Part shown: in pieces, positions 1 through 12,892 of the stretch
Numbering within the stretch: position 1 is the stretch's first letter
Layout: the number at the start of each line of letters is the position of its first letter
NCBI RefSeq assembly: GCF_000002235.5
Contig: NW_022145599.1
Coordinates: 7,226,281 to 7,290,280 of the forward strand
DNA from: Strongylocentrotus purpuratus
Lineage: Eukaryota; Echinodermata; Echinoidea; Camarodonta; Strongylocentrotidae
DNA length: 64,000 bases
Direction: 5' to 3'
Notes under the pieces: generated by a model
Told to the model about the DNA's origin: nothing
What the model saw: the letters and a program-made list of their open reading frames with translations, nothing else
The model's database searches: none
Made by a program: the position numbers and the translations under genes

Positions 1-892
1 ATGGGTGTAAAAACGGTGACTCATATTTATACTCTATCTGAAAGCATCGGCCCTATCATCATCTATTTTGGTGGTGCTTTTGTGCCCTTTTCTTTTCTTT
101 ACTAAATCTCTTCTGAAGTCAGTATGAGTTTATTGCCCTCGGAGACTTCTGTCTCATTATTGTTTGGAAGTTATCTGTGAAAGAGAAGAGATGAAAATTA
201 ATAGTAATGCATAACAAAAGAAAGGAGAAAATGAGACATGGAGTGAGAGAGAAAGAGAGAGGGGGGGAGAGAGAGAGGGAGAGAGAGAGAGAATATTGTC
301 GAAAAGACGCATTATAATAGAGGGATGTTAATAATTTTTGTCATAAAAACTTTAGATTGGGTATATGCACTATTGCGTATAAAGTACGCCAATCTTGCTA
401 AGAAAAGAATCAATAAATCGAACAGGAGTTATTCCATTTCTTTGATTTTATCAAAGTGATTTCAAAAGATCGTAAGACGCTTTGAGTTCATTCTTCAATA
501 CCGCCAAAGTACATATTCTCGTTGTGAATATTGTGGTCGTGGGTGTCGGTTTGTATTTGTGGTAATGATTTAATCTTTACCATTTGTGTTTATAAAACAT
601 CCCCATTATTCTTCGTCTCCTCCCCTAACGCCACCTCAAGCTCCTCGTAATTCCTCCAGCCTCCTTCTCCCTCCCCCTCCTCCTCCTCCTCCTCCTCCTC
701 CTCCCCCTTCCCCACTTATTTCCTTGCTTCTTGTTTATTCTTGCCTATTCCTCATATTCCTCAATCTCGGGTCCATTATCCTCTCGATGTTATGTATAAT
801 ATCTGTTTTTGTTACATTCATGTTATCATCATTCTGTCCTCTATCACAGAGCCTGGGCAGAATTCTGGGCATTCCACCCCAGAATTCACATT
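1..892. other. Non-genic stretch with GA and CCT simple repeats
   Basis: No gene could be supported here. The stretch is AT-rich, with a GA-rich simple repeat at about 236-294 and a CCT run at about 670-710. Open frames over the CCT run are low-complexity Pro/Ser and look like by-products of the repeat. Confidence 0.6.
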
Positions 893-896
893 TTAA

Positions 897-1296
897 AGGT
901 AAATATCAGTATTGGAAACGCCCCGAATTCGAAAAATGAAATGGAAGCTCTTATTACCAATAATGTGAAAGAATATGTTTCGACTAATACATGATGATAA
1001 AAAAATTGCCAGGAAACCGCTCCTAATTGATATATTTGGTAAATTAGTTTATCTATTGGGATGTGAGAGATAAACGCACGTGTCGCGCACGGGTGCGTAG
1101 TCCCATATACATCTGTCTGTGTACAGTGCTTGTAACTTTACGAAGACTGGGCCAAATTTCTTATCACTTTGATGATTCCAGAACCTTGCAGTACACACCA
1201 ATACTATGCTAGATGATCAACCTTTTCTGATCGATTCCGCAACGTTTCTTTCACAATGCAATCGCATGACCAATTGACCATAACTGGTCTTTATCT
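897..1296. mobile_element. TTAA-inserting MITE, family 1, copy 1
   Basis: This 400-bp element begins AGGTAAATATCAGT and ends with the near inverse ACTGGTCTTTATCT. It is flanked on both sides by TTAA (893-896 and 1297-1300). A second copy at 35800-36164 is colinear almost throughout, and a truncated inverted copy lies at about 52709-52870. No coding capacity is visible. TTAA duplication is the hallmark of piggyBac-type transposases, but the ends do not start with the usual CCC, so superfamily placement is an inference. Confidence 0.85.
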
Positions 1297-1342
1297 TTAA
1301 TCTTTCGACAAAGAAATATGCAACTATACTCTACCAGCAACA

Positions 1343-1446
1343 CAAACACCACCTCTACCACCACCACCACCACCACCACCACCACTACCACCACCACCAC
1401 CACCACTGCTACCATCACCACCAAAATCACCTTCATTACCACCACC
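1343..1446. repeat. (ACC)n microsatellite
   Basis: A run of ACC/CCA triplets with minor interruptions. Open frames on both strands across it read poly-Thr or poly-Val and are not considered genes. Confidence 0.9.
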
Positions 1447-2382
1447 ACATGTAAATGTGTAACTTTATTTGTAACCTTGTATGTAAATGTAAAAGTTCAC
1501 TTGCAAATTTATTTAGACCTATGTGAAGAATAATTTGTTATTTTGTATACAATGTTATAAATTATGTACAATTTTCTTTATGAGAGAAATGAATAAAAAC
1601 CTATGAAAACAAAACAAAACACATGAACTAATTGTTTATCCTGACGTTTCTTTCTTTCTTATTTTACAAAGTATGTCAGAGGCAACATGTATACCTTTGA
1701 CCAGGGAGAAATCTTTATCAACCAATCCCGTCCTTTTCGTAATAATGTACTAGACTAACATGATATAGGTTAATAACATTATTCTCATCAAGTGTAATCT
1801 AATTATTGCGCAACACACTCCTTCTTTACTGGTGTTGATTTTCCTTCTCTTGATGAATATATTAAAAGGAAGCTTATCTTTACTTAATTTTTGTTTCAAT
1901 TCTATTGTTACTATTTCGCTTTTGTATGGAAATTGTGTGGTTTTATGAACCCTAGCTCGCCGCCGGTACAGCCCGCTAGTATTTGCTTGCTGCAGACTCA
2001 ATTGCTCGAGTTACAGAAACATGACGCCGACAACCTTCTCTCGATCACTCTTTTTCCTACAATTTGACGCAACTTATATCAAATTAACGTTCGAATTGTG
2101 ATTCATAGAAGACCGGTCTTGCGAAAAGTTCCTTCTTTCAGGCGCAAATTTCTTTTGATTGATTTTGATTGTTTATTTTTGTGAGTGTAATTTCAATGCT
2201 AATTCCTGTTATAACCAATGAGCTGTAAATTTGTATTAGTGTAGGCGGGTAAGTGTTAGTGTGAATTATAAGTTAAATTTTAAGTGAAAAATGATGCTTT
2301 GGCTTTTCAAAAAGTAAGACGGAGTCATAGTGGGAAGTACCTACAGGAAGTCTTTTTCTTGATGACGAATCGACGGAAGTTG
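1447..2382. other. AT-rich intergenic sequence, possible LINE 3' tail at its start
   Basis: About 1450-1625 is AT-rich and ends in AATAAAAAC followed by AAAAC repeats, which resembles the 3' end of a non-LTR element, but no coding part is present. The rest shows no recognisable feature. Confidence 0.35.
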
Positions 2383-2390
2383 CTCGGTGT

Positions 2391-2688
2391 CAGGGGCGGC
2401 GATTTCTGTTAATGACCGGGGGGGGGGGGACGAAATGCGAATTTTTTTACGAGGATGTTATGCGAGGGAGCGTAGCGACCGAGCGAGATTTTTATTTGCA
2501 ATTTTATTAGTCTAAACGCTGCACTCTTGGGCCTTCCAGAGCCTAAAAGTGTGTTGCAGTCATTATTCAGTATATGCTATACAATTTGTTTTGCACTTGT
2601 TCAAATCTCCAGGGGGGGACGATCCCCCCTAAAAAAATTGAGGGGGGGGGGGGACGTGTCCCCCCGTCCCCCGGGATCGCCGCCCCTG
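2391..2688. mobile_element. hAT-type MITE, family A, complete with 8-bp target duplication
   Basis: The element has a perfect 13-bp terminal inverted repeat, CAGGGGCGGCGAT at the left and its reverse complement at the right. It is flanked by the identical octamer CTCGGTGT at 2383-2390 and 2689-2696. The 8-bp target duplication and the CAGGG terminus are diagnostic of hAT transposons. The interior is non-coding and contains G homopolymers at about 2419-2429 and 2642-2653 and short C runs. Both ends and the duplication are intact, so insertion was probably fairly recent. Confidence 0.93.
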
Positions 2689-2696
2689 CTCGGTGT

Positions 2697-3544
2697 TTTA
2701 ACTGTTTTAATAAAATTTAATATTTCATAAGGAAAAATAAAGGTATTGGTCAGCGAAAATTTAAACAAAAGCTAGAAGAAAAAAACCTAACACAGAAGAG
2801 CAAGAATTTGAAGGCATCAATTCATTACGTATCGATTCCTATTACTTTTAATTCACAGAAGGGTCATGCTTAAAATAACTTACTCCGAAGTAATTTCCCA
2901 TCTTAAACTTCCATTGTACTGAAATCGATATCTATACTTTTGTCTTCATTTCTGGTGTTAATGTCTCATTTTCTGCCATTTCAATGAAAACTAATCATGC
3001 TTATTGATAATAGAAAACAAAATTGTTTAGTAAACCACAACCTCAATATTTTAACTCCTCCTCCACAGTTCTCATTGAATCTCGTCGTGCTTAATATGAC
3101 CAACGATCGAGTGCATTTTTCGAAGTTCAAATGCATTTGATACCCCTGTTTGAAGGCATTTTCTCCATTTGAATATGGTTTCCTCATCATGCAAATGATA
3201 ACAAAGAAGCTCTTTGATTTTCGCCCTCGCGAACAAGTAATTATCCTCTTCACTTTTTTACAGCCTTTGCTAAAGACCTCTCTCCCACCCGTTGCGTTTT
3301 TGTAATGAACTTGATGTAACCGTCGTGTTTTCTAAATCCTCCCTACATGCTACTCAAAAAACGATCATCATTAAAACTACTTAATCGTTGACAACGCTGG
3401 CATATAATTCTCGTTTTTAAGATGCAAAACGAGATTTTAAAAGGTATTTCCAAGGGAATAACGGAATACATAAAGGCAACCGTATTTCGGATACTGATAG
3501 AATCAGGAACTTGTTTTTTTTTTTTTCACCTCCAATTTGATCTT

Positions 3545-3630
<86 letters not shown>

Positions 3631-3827
3631 CTCCCTGTATCTCTCCCTCACTGACTCTCCTCCTCTCCATTACCTGAAAATAAATGTTTCTTTATAGACT
3701 TAATGGAATATGCTTGATTAAATCCCATTTTACTCAGCTCGTGCCTTTTTGTTTATAATGCAAAAGTATCCCATTGCTCCAGAGTTACATTCTTCTTCTA
3801 TATATACTTCAAGTTTAAACCCACCCC

Positions 3828-3898
<71 letters not shown>

Positions 3899-4279
3899 CC
3901 TCTATCATGCCCCCAATCATCATGATCATTGACCACCGCTCCATGTTTCTCTGTGGTGACTCACATTAATCGCTGCTCCCCTGCAACGCTGGTGGCCATT
4001 CACCAGGTTGTAGTAGACCGACTGCATGCTGCGCAGCAAATTGAAACATCTTCCAAAATATTAATCCCATTTTCGAACTGTGCACTCCAGTTCAACTACA
4101 ATCTAAGACCTACCACAGTCGACTAGTAATATGCTTTGAAAATGTTACCAATGATCCTCTGAATATTTAGAGATTATACTTAATATTCTAACTTTCTAAG
4201 CTCACGATTATTGTAATAATCAAATACATTATTAAAGAATAGATTTTGTTTCTTGATTTTCATTTTTTCTTCTTCACAG
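2697..4279. other. Intergenic stretch with two long CT microsatellites
   Basis: No gene could be supported. Long CT dinucleotide runs occupy about 3546-3627 and 3838-3902; the second follows a C homopolymer at 3824-3838. The remainder shows no recognisable element. Confidence 0.6.
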
Positions 4280-4369
4280 CTTTGGGTCAAATTCAATGGA
4301 TAGAGCAAACGGTATATTTTCAAAGCGAATGTGATTACACATACAGTCCTACATGCAGTCATTTATTAG
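4280..4369 (+). CDS. Possible isolated 90-bp coding exon, unidentified
   Basis: A pyrimidine-rich acceptor (TTCTTCTTCACAG) precedes an open segment that ends at a GTAAAT donor. The segment is 90 bp and, read in phase 1, gives about 30 residues starting ALGQIQWIEQT and containing two cysteines (SECDYTYSPTCSH). The length is a multiple of three and phase is preserved across it. No homologous family was recognised and no partner exon was found within several kilobases. It may be a chance open segment. Confidence 0.2.
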
Positions 4370-7300
4370 GTAAATTGGTGATAAGAAAATTGTATTTTTA
4401 CAGTTCTGTGGGCCTCAGTTGTTCAAATGGGCCTTTTTTTTATTTTAGAAAGGGCACTTTAGTGACCAAAGAATCACTGATCTAGGTCTGGCCTCTCTTT
4501 CCGGTTTCGACGCCCATGAAATAATTTTGATAATGTACATATAGTATGAATTGAACTATCAGGTTTATCTATTCATCTAGCCGTTATTAGTCATAAAATA
4601 AAGGACTCAATACATGATTAGTCACGTCATTATCATGTTTGAATTATCCCACCATTTCCCCCAATTCTCAGAAAATCTCGAGTCGCTGACCTGTACTGGA
4701 CCTGTTTTAGTCCTCAATTACAAAACTCATGATGTCACGCTGAAATCGACCTTTGGAATGGATAATAGATACAAGATTTATATATAAATGGAATGATTTC
4801 ACCGGTCAAACTATCAATTACTACAAAAGAATGTTTTAATGGAATCACTGACCTGTAACAAACACTAAAGGACTTTTGTTTTTCACGCAATCAACCCAAA
4901 AAGTAGTATTTATTGTATTTACGTGATTAATTCTGATTCACAAACCAAAACAAATATGCTTCAAACAAATCGCTTAAATATTAAACAAAAGTATGAATCT
5001 TGCTTCACAGCTAAGTTCATACAATACATCTTCTAATTATTTTCAGTGTAATTCATCCACTGATTTTCGGGTTGGGTGGTTTTCTTCCTAAATCGAAAGT
5101 AAAAGAAGCACCAAACGCCCCAAATTTTCAGACTTCCGAGCTCGCCGACAAAAGAAAATCATACTGTTTATATTGAAGTGGGCGGGGAGAACGTAATGAG
5201 AGGAGTTGGGCTATTTTGGTCTACCTATGTTTCTATAAAAAGAATTATTTGATGGATACCCGGGTAGAAAATCGTTCTGATGCTAATTACAGAAGAAATA
5301 AGAGCAGGACTTTCCCGTGCGGTTTGAAGGGGCTCTCGGAGAGGATCACGCTGCTGAGAGTTGATGCGCAGTCAGGGCGCAGGAGTGGGGTAATGTCAGG
5401 CTCTGTCAGGGGCAGCTGCGAGGGCCCGTTGGAGTGACAGAAATGCCACTTTCTTCCCATAAACTTGAAGGTATGAATAAATCATGGTTGGTCAGAGAGA
5501 GAGAGCGAGAGAGAGAGAATTATGAAGAGCTGTGGGAATGGTTTAGAGTGTTCACCATAGTCAGCTCACCAGGTGGTCCACATCAAAACCTTCATCTTCA
5601 AAGTATATCCTTGCTAGATGTGGTCCGAATTAAAGTTCAAATCCATCCTCTGCTCCTCCTCCTCCCCTTCTTCTTTCGTCTCCCCCCCCCCCCCCCCCCC
5701 TTTACCATGTTTTGGGCAGCATCTCTTCCCATATCACATTGATGAATTGGTAACAATAAAATCAGATACATGATCAAATCATTACTGTCTCTCAAGGCAT
5801 ATTCGAATCAAATACTTATTAATTGCCTTTGCCATGAGTTGTAGGCCTCGTGCTTTCATTTTCACGTCGATCTTGAAAGATTATGCTATTAGAGGGAAAT
5901 AGATAAGAGAGAGAGAGAGAGAAAGAAAGAGAGAGGGAGAGAGAGAGAGAGAGAGGGAGAAAGAGAACGAAAGAATATGGAGGGAGAGGGGCTGATAAAG
6001 AGGGAGAAATATAAAGACAGAGACTGAGAGGCTAACTTGAGTGAAAGAGAGAGAGAGAGGGAGGGGGGGTGTAGAGGGGGCGGGGGCAAAGACACATTGT
6101 ATTGCCCCACCCATAAGAACCCGTGTTGGGTATACCGGTTAGGATCTGTCATCTTCAGAAGATATAAAACTAAGAGGTTTAGGAAAGAGTCAAGTGGAAT
6201 AGTGATGAGCGAATCATCATCATCATCATCTTTTCAGATAAACAAACACTGCTCTCAAATGGAATAAAGGTATAAAAAGAAAATTAGTCAACTTAAATAT
6301 ACACCACCAAATTGGCCCTTTTGGGGGCTACCCACAAGAAAAAGAAAACACGGTCACAGCCGTTTCCGCTATACTATCCTTGCCGATAATGGTCATAATA
6401 AACACACTTGCGGACTTCTTCTTAAACAAACAGTGGTTTTTGAAGTATCTCTTGAAAAAGTACACGGCTAATTGGTGCTTGTAGACCACTGAAAGGAAAG
6501 CATCGTGTTAAAGTGAACGATAATCCTACTTTGTTTTCATTTTTTTTTGTATGTCGATACCTCCCTCCGATTACAGGAGAGATTGTATGTTGTCAATGTT
6601 AGAAGTGTGCCATTAACTACATGAATGTTACGGAATTTACATACAAACTTTATTTGGATAGTATGGTTTGGGCATGGTGTAAAGGTACAAATACAATTTT
6701 GTTAGACATGTATGATAAAATGTGTTTTTAACCATTCAGGCGACAAAAAACAAAAATATTTATTGAAATGAACAAGTGATTGAGTGAATATGAATCAGTG
6801 TAAATTGACAGTGAAATGTGATTGAGATACATAATTATGTAAGTATTATATGGTAATCTCGTAGTCGTTAAACAATTGATTTCTACTCTGAAACATCGAT
6901 GCCTTTAAAGAGCACACAGCATTGAGACCATATTTTTGGCGGGATTGTTTTAATATCAATAAACAAATCAAGAGCAACCTGTAGTCTGCTTGCCGCCATG
7001 TCTGACCGTCTGACAGAACCATGACCTTGACCTTCTAGTCTTTCGGGGTCAAGAGTGTGAGATCACGTCCGGTCAAGTGGGCGGGAAAACTTCTAAGCCC
7101 AAGATTTGTGGGGGAGGAGATGTCGTCTGCTAGCTGGACATGCCACTTAAGATGGGAGCAAGACGAGAGGGTCGTAGGAATTATCTCTGTACAATGTCAA
7201 ACTTTACAACAAACCGGCAACACCATGATTATACGTAAGGATGTCCGAAATACAATTTTAACCATGGATATCGACGCCCCACCCCCCCCCCCCCCCATAA

Positions 7301-8354
7301 AAAAGGAAAACTAAGCGAGCTTGCTCGGCTTCGCCGCGCCTCTCTTAACTTCCAATGTATAGTAACACAAATGCTGTACTTCCAAGGAAACTCTTTTTTT
7401 TTTCTCCTTCTTTTTTCGAAATATGAATAAACGCTTTTCCTGTACCTTTTTTAATTAATGCAATCAAAATTGCAATTTACACTCAATTATGAAATGCAAA
7501 TTAAATTGTCATAACATTTTGTGTGAACATATTTTTGATGGATTTAGACCTAAAATGACGTATGATATTTATGCTCCATTGTCGAAATCTAGAGCGGGAG
7601 GGAGGAGCAGGGCAAGAGAGATTGTGAGGTGGGGGTGGGTTGGTCAGAGGAACAGTGGACACATCAAAATCTGGCTTGGATACGATCAGCACGCGCCCCA
7701 TTATGACAATTTGTCAGGTCTGTTGGTGTAACGTGCTCTGGGCATCAATAATGAGATGTTTGGCGGTCCACGTTTTCCTGGTTGAAGTCACGCCCGATCA
7801 CGAAGCCGTGACCGTACATGGTAGGCGGGGATAAGCTTTAACCATCACAAAGTATATTTCATGCTTAATCATGTGCTACAAGGTGCATCGATTGCATCCA
7901 CATGATATGCTTCATTTGCTGCATGGCGATTTGTAAAGGTGCGGGGGATAAGCAGAATTAATCAGATGGGGGGGGGGGGGGTCAATCATGAATTGATTTA
8001 ACTGAAATCGTGCAGGTATACAGCATTACTGATTACTTATTTAATGTGGTCCTACATAAATGAGAATAAAAAAATGTAACGTCTCTCATACACGCTCTAC
8101 TACTTTCAATGCTCCCCCTCTCTCTCTACGCCCACACACTCACACTCACCCACAATTTCCAACCCCATCCCCATCCCGATCCCTGAGGCTTGTGACCCAT
8201 GACTTGACCTGTGACATGACCCCCGGGTCAATCTTATCCATCAGCATGGTCCTCACGCACATCAAACCGCGATTAATCCTCCCGTAATCGAGTTATACGC
8301 TGACATTGAGCTTATCATCATCATCATTTCGGCTCCTTATGCATATATTAGGCT
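4370..8354. other. Gene-free stretch with GA repeats and C/G homopolymers
   Basis: No gene was recognised. It contains GA-rich simple repeats at 5897-6062, C homopolymers at about 5683-5700 and 7278-7296, a G run at 7969-7981, and a short ATC run near 6217. The part at 5160-5450 and the part at 7540-7840 are more GC-rich than the surroundings, but their open frames resemble nothing known and lack exon structure. Confidence 0.55.
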
Positions 8355-8384
8355 GTGAGAGGAGTCACGGGTAAGCGATGGTGT

Positions 8385-8478
8385 AATGATGATGATGATG
8401 ATGATGATGACGATGATGATGACGATGATGATAATGATGATGATGACGATGATGATGATGACGACGATGATGATTACG
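8385..8478. repeat. (GAT)n microsatellite
   Basis: Imperfect GAT/GAC triplet run, reading as poly-Asp on the + strand. It leads into the 63-bp minisatellite downstream and probably seeded it. Confidence 0.9.
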
Positions 8479-8572
8479 AAGTTAATGGTCTGGCAGTGGT
8501 TTGTGAAAATGACAGAGATGAAGATGATGATGGTGGCCTGTCAGTGGTGAAGATGAAGATGACGAAGATGTT

Positions 8573-8887
8573 GATGATGGTGATGACGATGACGATGAGG
8601 GTGGTGATTGTGATGATAAAGATGACGAGGATGATGATGATGGTGATGACGATGAGGATGAGGGTGGTGATAGTGATGATGAATATGACAAAGATGTTGA
8701 TGATGGTGATGACGATGAGGATGAGGGTGGTGATAGTGATGATGAATATGACGAAGATGTTGATGATGGTGATGACGATGAGGATGAGGGTGGTGATAGT
8801 GATGATGAATATGACGAAGATGTTGATGATGGTGATGACGATGAGGATGAGGGTGGTGATAGTGAGGATAAATATGACGAGGATGAT
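8573..8887. repeat. 63-bp minisatellite, five copies
   Basis: Five head-to-tail copies begin at 8573, 8636, 8699, 8762 and 8825, each exactly 63 bp, starting GATGATGGTGATGACGATGA. Copies 2-5 are almost identical and copy 1 diverges most. The period is a multiple of three, so all frames on both strands stay open. One + frame reads acidic Asp/Glu-rich 21-residue repeats, another Met/Val-rich repeats, and a - frame His-rich repeats. With no start context, splice signals or preferred frame, this is treated as non-coding. Confidence 0.92.
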
Positions 8888-9009
8888 GATGATAATGACG
8901 ATCATAGAGATGACAAACACGATGATGATGAAATTGATGAAAATGAGTAAGAGGAGGAGGGTGTCGATGTTCGATGAAAAAGTGACCATCATTAAACCAT
9001 GGACCTAAC

Positions 9010-10826
9010 TCCTTGCTACTACTAAGTAGGTATATGATTATACAAATGAAATACAAAGCAGGTGCCTCATGCATGAGTCAAGTTCCCTTGTCAACGATAG
9101 ATGGCGCAATTCTATTATTTAACGTGGTGACGACCATTATACACTGTCTAGTACACTAACAGACCGTGCGCGCATATATAATTTGCCCGACATTTTGTAT
9201 TCACATTTGCCTTGGAATCCGTGTTTTATTTTTAGTGGGGATGTTAAGCCTTTATTACATTTCATTGTTTAAATATTATTGAACTCATTTAATTCGTAAC
9301 ACAGCTGCCGTGGCATTATCTGTGTTGTCTGCGTGTGTGAAGATGCATAAAATGTATAACGCCCAAATCAATATAACTTGTCAAGGAAACACTTTCAAGA
9401 TCACCTGACATTCTCGACTCCAGATAAAATTTACAAAACTCATCAATAGGCTCGTCTTACATGTATGTGCACTTTCAGAAATTGTATCATTTTTTGCATG
9501 AATAATCAACCATTCATTCGCCCATGTATTTCCAACTTGAGAGGGCAGTAACTTCGTCAACACTTGCGTTATTATTGTTACAATGCTAGACCAAGTATAC
9601 CTGCTGCTTGGCACCTTGCAATGCCTGTGATTGGTTATATGACACAAATAGCGTCTACTACACTTTGCCTTCTGTTTTCTTGTTTCAATTATTTTTCGTG
9701 ATTTGATTTTCGGCCGTGTTAGCGCCACGATTAAGATCGAGACAATTATCAATGTAATAGTTTGCATTTGATATAAACTCTTCGATGGTTTTTATTCAAC
9801 CAAATTGAATCGCCTTGAGATAATCATAGTTTAATGTGTCGCAATAAAACACGACCCATTATACATACACTATTTAACGCCTTTAGAGCGGATTTTGGGA
9901 TTTGTAAAATAACATTTTACGACGCAAGAAACTGGACTGGTTTAGATTTGCAAACCAAACAAACAGTTTGATCTCTCACCAGGCGTTGACAGAACGCTGC
10001 GGCAGGCTATAAGCGGACCCAAAGAAAAAGTATAATTTTTAAAAACAATGTTATTATTTCCTTTTACATTAACCTAACACATCAGGTGTTATTTACGTTT
10101 TCTCTCCCTTTTAAGCCATTGCTCCATTTATTTTACGTGCGTCACAAAAACGATAATTGAAATATCAGGTATAACCTCAAATCCATAAAATATGAACGAT
10201 ATGCAAGTTTTCTTGGTTTCCTGTATAGCGCCTTATTCTGTTTCCTGTATTTCTCATCAGAAAGCAGTATTCTAATATTAGACCCAAATTAAAGAAAATG
10301 ACCTACAAACCAATGTGGTAAACTGAATTAAATCAATGGGTTTAAAGCAGAAAAATTAAGGTCACGAAATAAAACTATTAATAAAAATACAGCCCCTTTT
10401 AACAAATTGTCTACCTACTCTTCCATAAAACTCCTGATCTATTTCTTTTCTTTTACATATCCCTTTTCTTTGTCAAATCCTTTGCATTTATCACATCTTT
10501 GCCATTTTCATAAGGGTCAATCCATAGACGTACCAATACAATTATTTTGTTAAAAGTTTCAACAAAATATTTATATTGGTATATTTTTGAGCTTCTTGTA
10601 TTTCAAGTCGTGTTCCAATTTCGAGTAAAAAAAAAATTAAAACACGCCGGGAGACTGAACGTAAAGTTATATAAGTGCATCAAAAAAAACATTATTGATT
10701 ACCATTTTTTTGTTTCAGTCTTTTATTTCGTTATGTAGGTATACTGTAAGTGATTATTAAAACATTTGAATTTCATTGTTTTTATTTTATTAAGGATTGA
10801 ATTAAGTCGACGATTTGGTGGTAATC
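9010..10826. other. AT-rich stretch without a recognised gene
   Basis: No repeat family or gene was recognised. The only item of note is a minus-strand open frame at 9767-9381 whose first 16 residues (MQTITLIIVSILIVAL) look like a signal peptide and are followed by a basic, Cys-containing segment. There is no supporting homology. Confidence 0.5.
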
Positions 10827-10830
10827 TTAA

Positions 10831-11328
10831 AGGTAATACAAAGTTTTGGGAAATTTAGAAAATTGGGTGGATAGTGATTCTTTACAATTTTGATATATTT
10901 GGATGCCCATGTGGATGTATAATAAGCACTAGAACATTTAGCCCCTAAAACACTACTGCTTTCGAGAAAAATTGAATATAAATATAAAAATTTACCGGTG
11001 CTCCCGGTAAATTTCAAACAACGCCTACGCCCGTACAATGGTAGCTGCGACCATGAAAATTTCAGAATATGTAGTTGTGATATATAATTTCCTAACGGGA
11101 ATAGCTAATCGGTTGATTTTAGTCAAGAAACATTGTTTTATAGCTTTATTAATATCTTGACCTTGAGAGGGAGCTATACAACATAATGAGTTTATTATTT
11201 AAAATTTCATAACTTTAGACTCGATTTCAACCGCGACAACGATCAATGATGATTGCAGGATAGCATATGCTTCCAATATATTCATTTGAACCAAATTCAT
11301 GACCCCATACCAAAACTTTGTATTACCT
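10831..11328. mobile_element. TTAA-inserting MITE, family 2
   Basis: A 498-bp element with an 18-bp perfect terminal inverted repeat, AGGTAATACAAAGTTTTG at the left and its reverse complement at the right. TTAA flanks both ends (10827-10830 and 11329-11332). The interior is AT-rich and non-coding. It shares the terminal AGGTAA and the TTAA target with the family at 897-1296, which suggests mobilisation by the same or a related transposase. Confidence 0.88.
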
Positions 11329-11332
11329 TTAA

Positions 11333-12815
11333 ACGACGATAAGCAGGGGATAATAAAAGGTTTGACCCCCCCCCCCCCCCCTCATCAGCATGATCAGAGC
11401 TAAACATATCTTACTATAAAGAATCCCTATTTTAATTGAAGTGCCGTTAATAATCTCCTAAATCAGTGAATAGATAAATATCTTAGTTTAGTTTATTTCG
11501 TTTTTTAACAAATAACTTTGGCAGAACAAAACATCATCTGAACAACATATTTAAATGTAAGATGCATAAACAAAGCTGTTTTCACGAAGTGACGGTAGTG
11601 AAAAAAAATGCATTCACTTTGCGTGACGATTTTCCTCACTACCGTCACTTCGTGAAAATAGGGACGAATTTATGTAGAACAAAATAGCATCAATCCTTGG
11701 GATTGGTAGTTCAAAAGGAAAGGTCATTCGCCATTGTTTTATCATTAATGTGAACGATACAATAAATTGAATAGGCCAGATGTATTACGTAGAAAGTTTG
11801 TAGATACTCCACTCTGACATGAAGTTCAGTATAGCGTTGATACAAGTTCATCGATAGAGGTTATTAATGGAAGAATGTCATCAAGACACCAGTAGACCAA
11901 CTGATTTCTAGCCTCAACCCAATTAAAATCCTCTCATCGCTCCCGAAGCCACATAACATTACCATCCTCGTAATTTCTCTTCCATCATGACCCATAACCA
12001 CATCTCTCTCTCTCTCTCTTCATTATTCCTTGATGATTTACAGTAAGAAATGTCATCTATTCGTGTCGCATCAACAAGAAAATCTTGGTTTAACTAACAA
12101 TAAGTTCATCGCTCGGGGACTCTAGTTAATTGTCGCTTTTGCAAAACCACTGTCGTCTTCAAATTCACGATGCATCACTATAAACCAGTAATGAACATGT
12201 AATTGGTCTGTTGGGAGTGATGAGTATTTGCGCATGCGTGAGACGAAGCCTGGTCATTGACCTCTTGAATACCCTGGTATCTTGTGACATCATCATCACC
12301 ATGGTAACGATCAACAACCTTTGCGATGTCCCCTTGAGCAGTACGTAGTAGAAGAAGATAATTGGTGGACAGATAAGTCAACATTGTAGCGCTCCTTTAT
12401 GCATAACTTAGGTGCTATAGGGTGCTTCAGCTCCCATTTTTTTAAAGAGGAGGGGGGGGGGGGGGTCGCACCCCTCTTAAAGAGTCGTTGACCGGATGTT
12501 AGGGGTGCTACATGGGATTTGCTGTCCTGGGTACTAAGGTCCTGTTATCGATGGCAGCCACGAAATGCATTAGAAGTTCGTAATTCGGCTAAACTAGGGA
12601 CAGTGTTTCTGGACTGAACTGAACTTTCACTTTCTCGGTCAAAACTGGGTTTATTTTGAGAGGAGGGTAACTCACCTGCCTGCTGCAAAGTGATAAACAG
12701 CGGGTCAGATTCAAGCACCAAACATGACCGACTATTTACCTTTCATTTCGCCAGCCTTCCTGGCTCCATCGGGGGTCCACTGGGGATGGTCCCTAATATA
12801 GAACCGTGTCACGGC
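11333..12815. other. Intergenic stretch, no gene seen
   Basis: Contains C homopolymers at about 11367-11380, the hairpin described separately, a short CT run near 12003 and a G homopolymer at about 12451-12464. No coding signal was recognised. Confidence 0.5.
11579..11658. repeat. Perfect 23-bp inverted repeat (hairpin)
   Basis: TTTTCACGAAGTGACGGTAG and three further bases at 11579-11601 are exactly inverted at 11636-11658 around a 34-base spacer. It could be a minimal foldback element or a deletion derivative of a MITE. No target duplication was identified. Confidence 0.85.
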
Positions 12816-12819
12816 GGAT

Positions 12820-12860
12820 ACGAGGAGGAGGAGGACGACGAAGAGGAGGAGAAGGAGAAG

Positions 12861-12892
<32 letters not shown>

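Noticed and set aside
8355-9074. Long open frames (up to 217 codons) on both strands
   Set aside because: They lie entirely in GAT repeats and the 63-bp minisatellite; all frames are open because the period is a multiple of three, and the products are low complexity.
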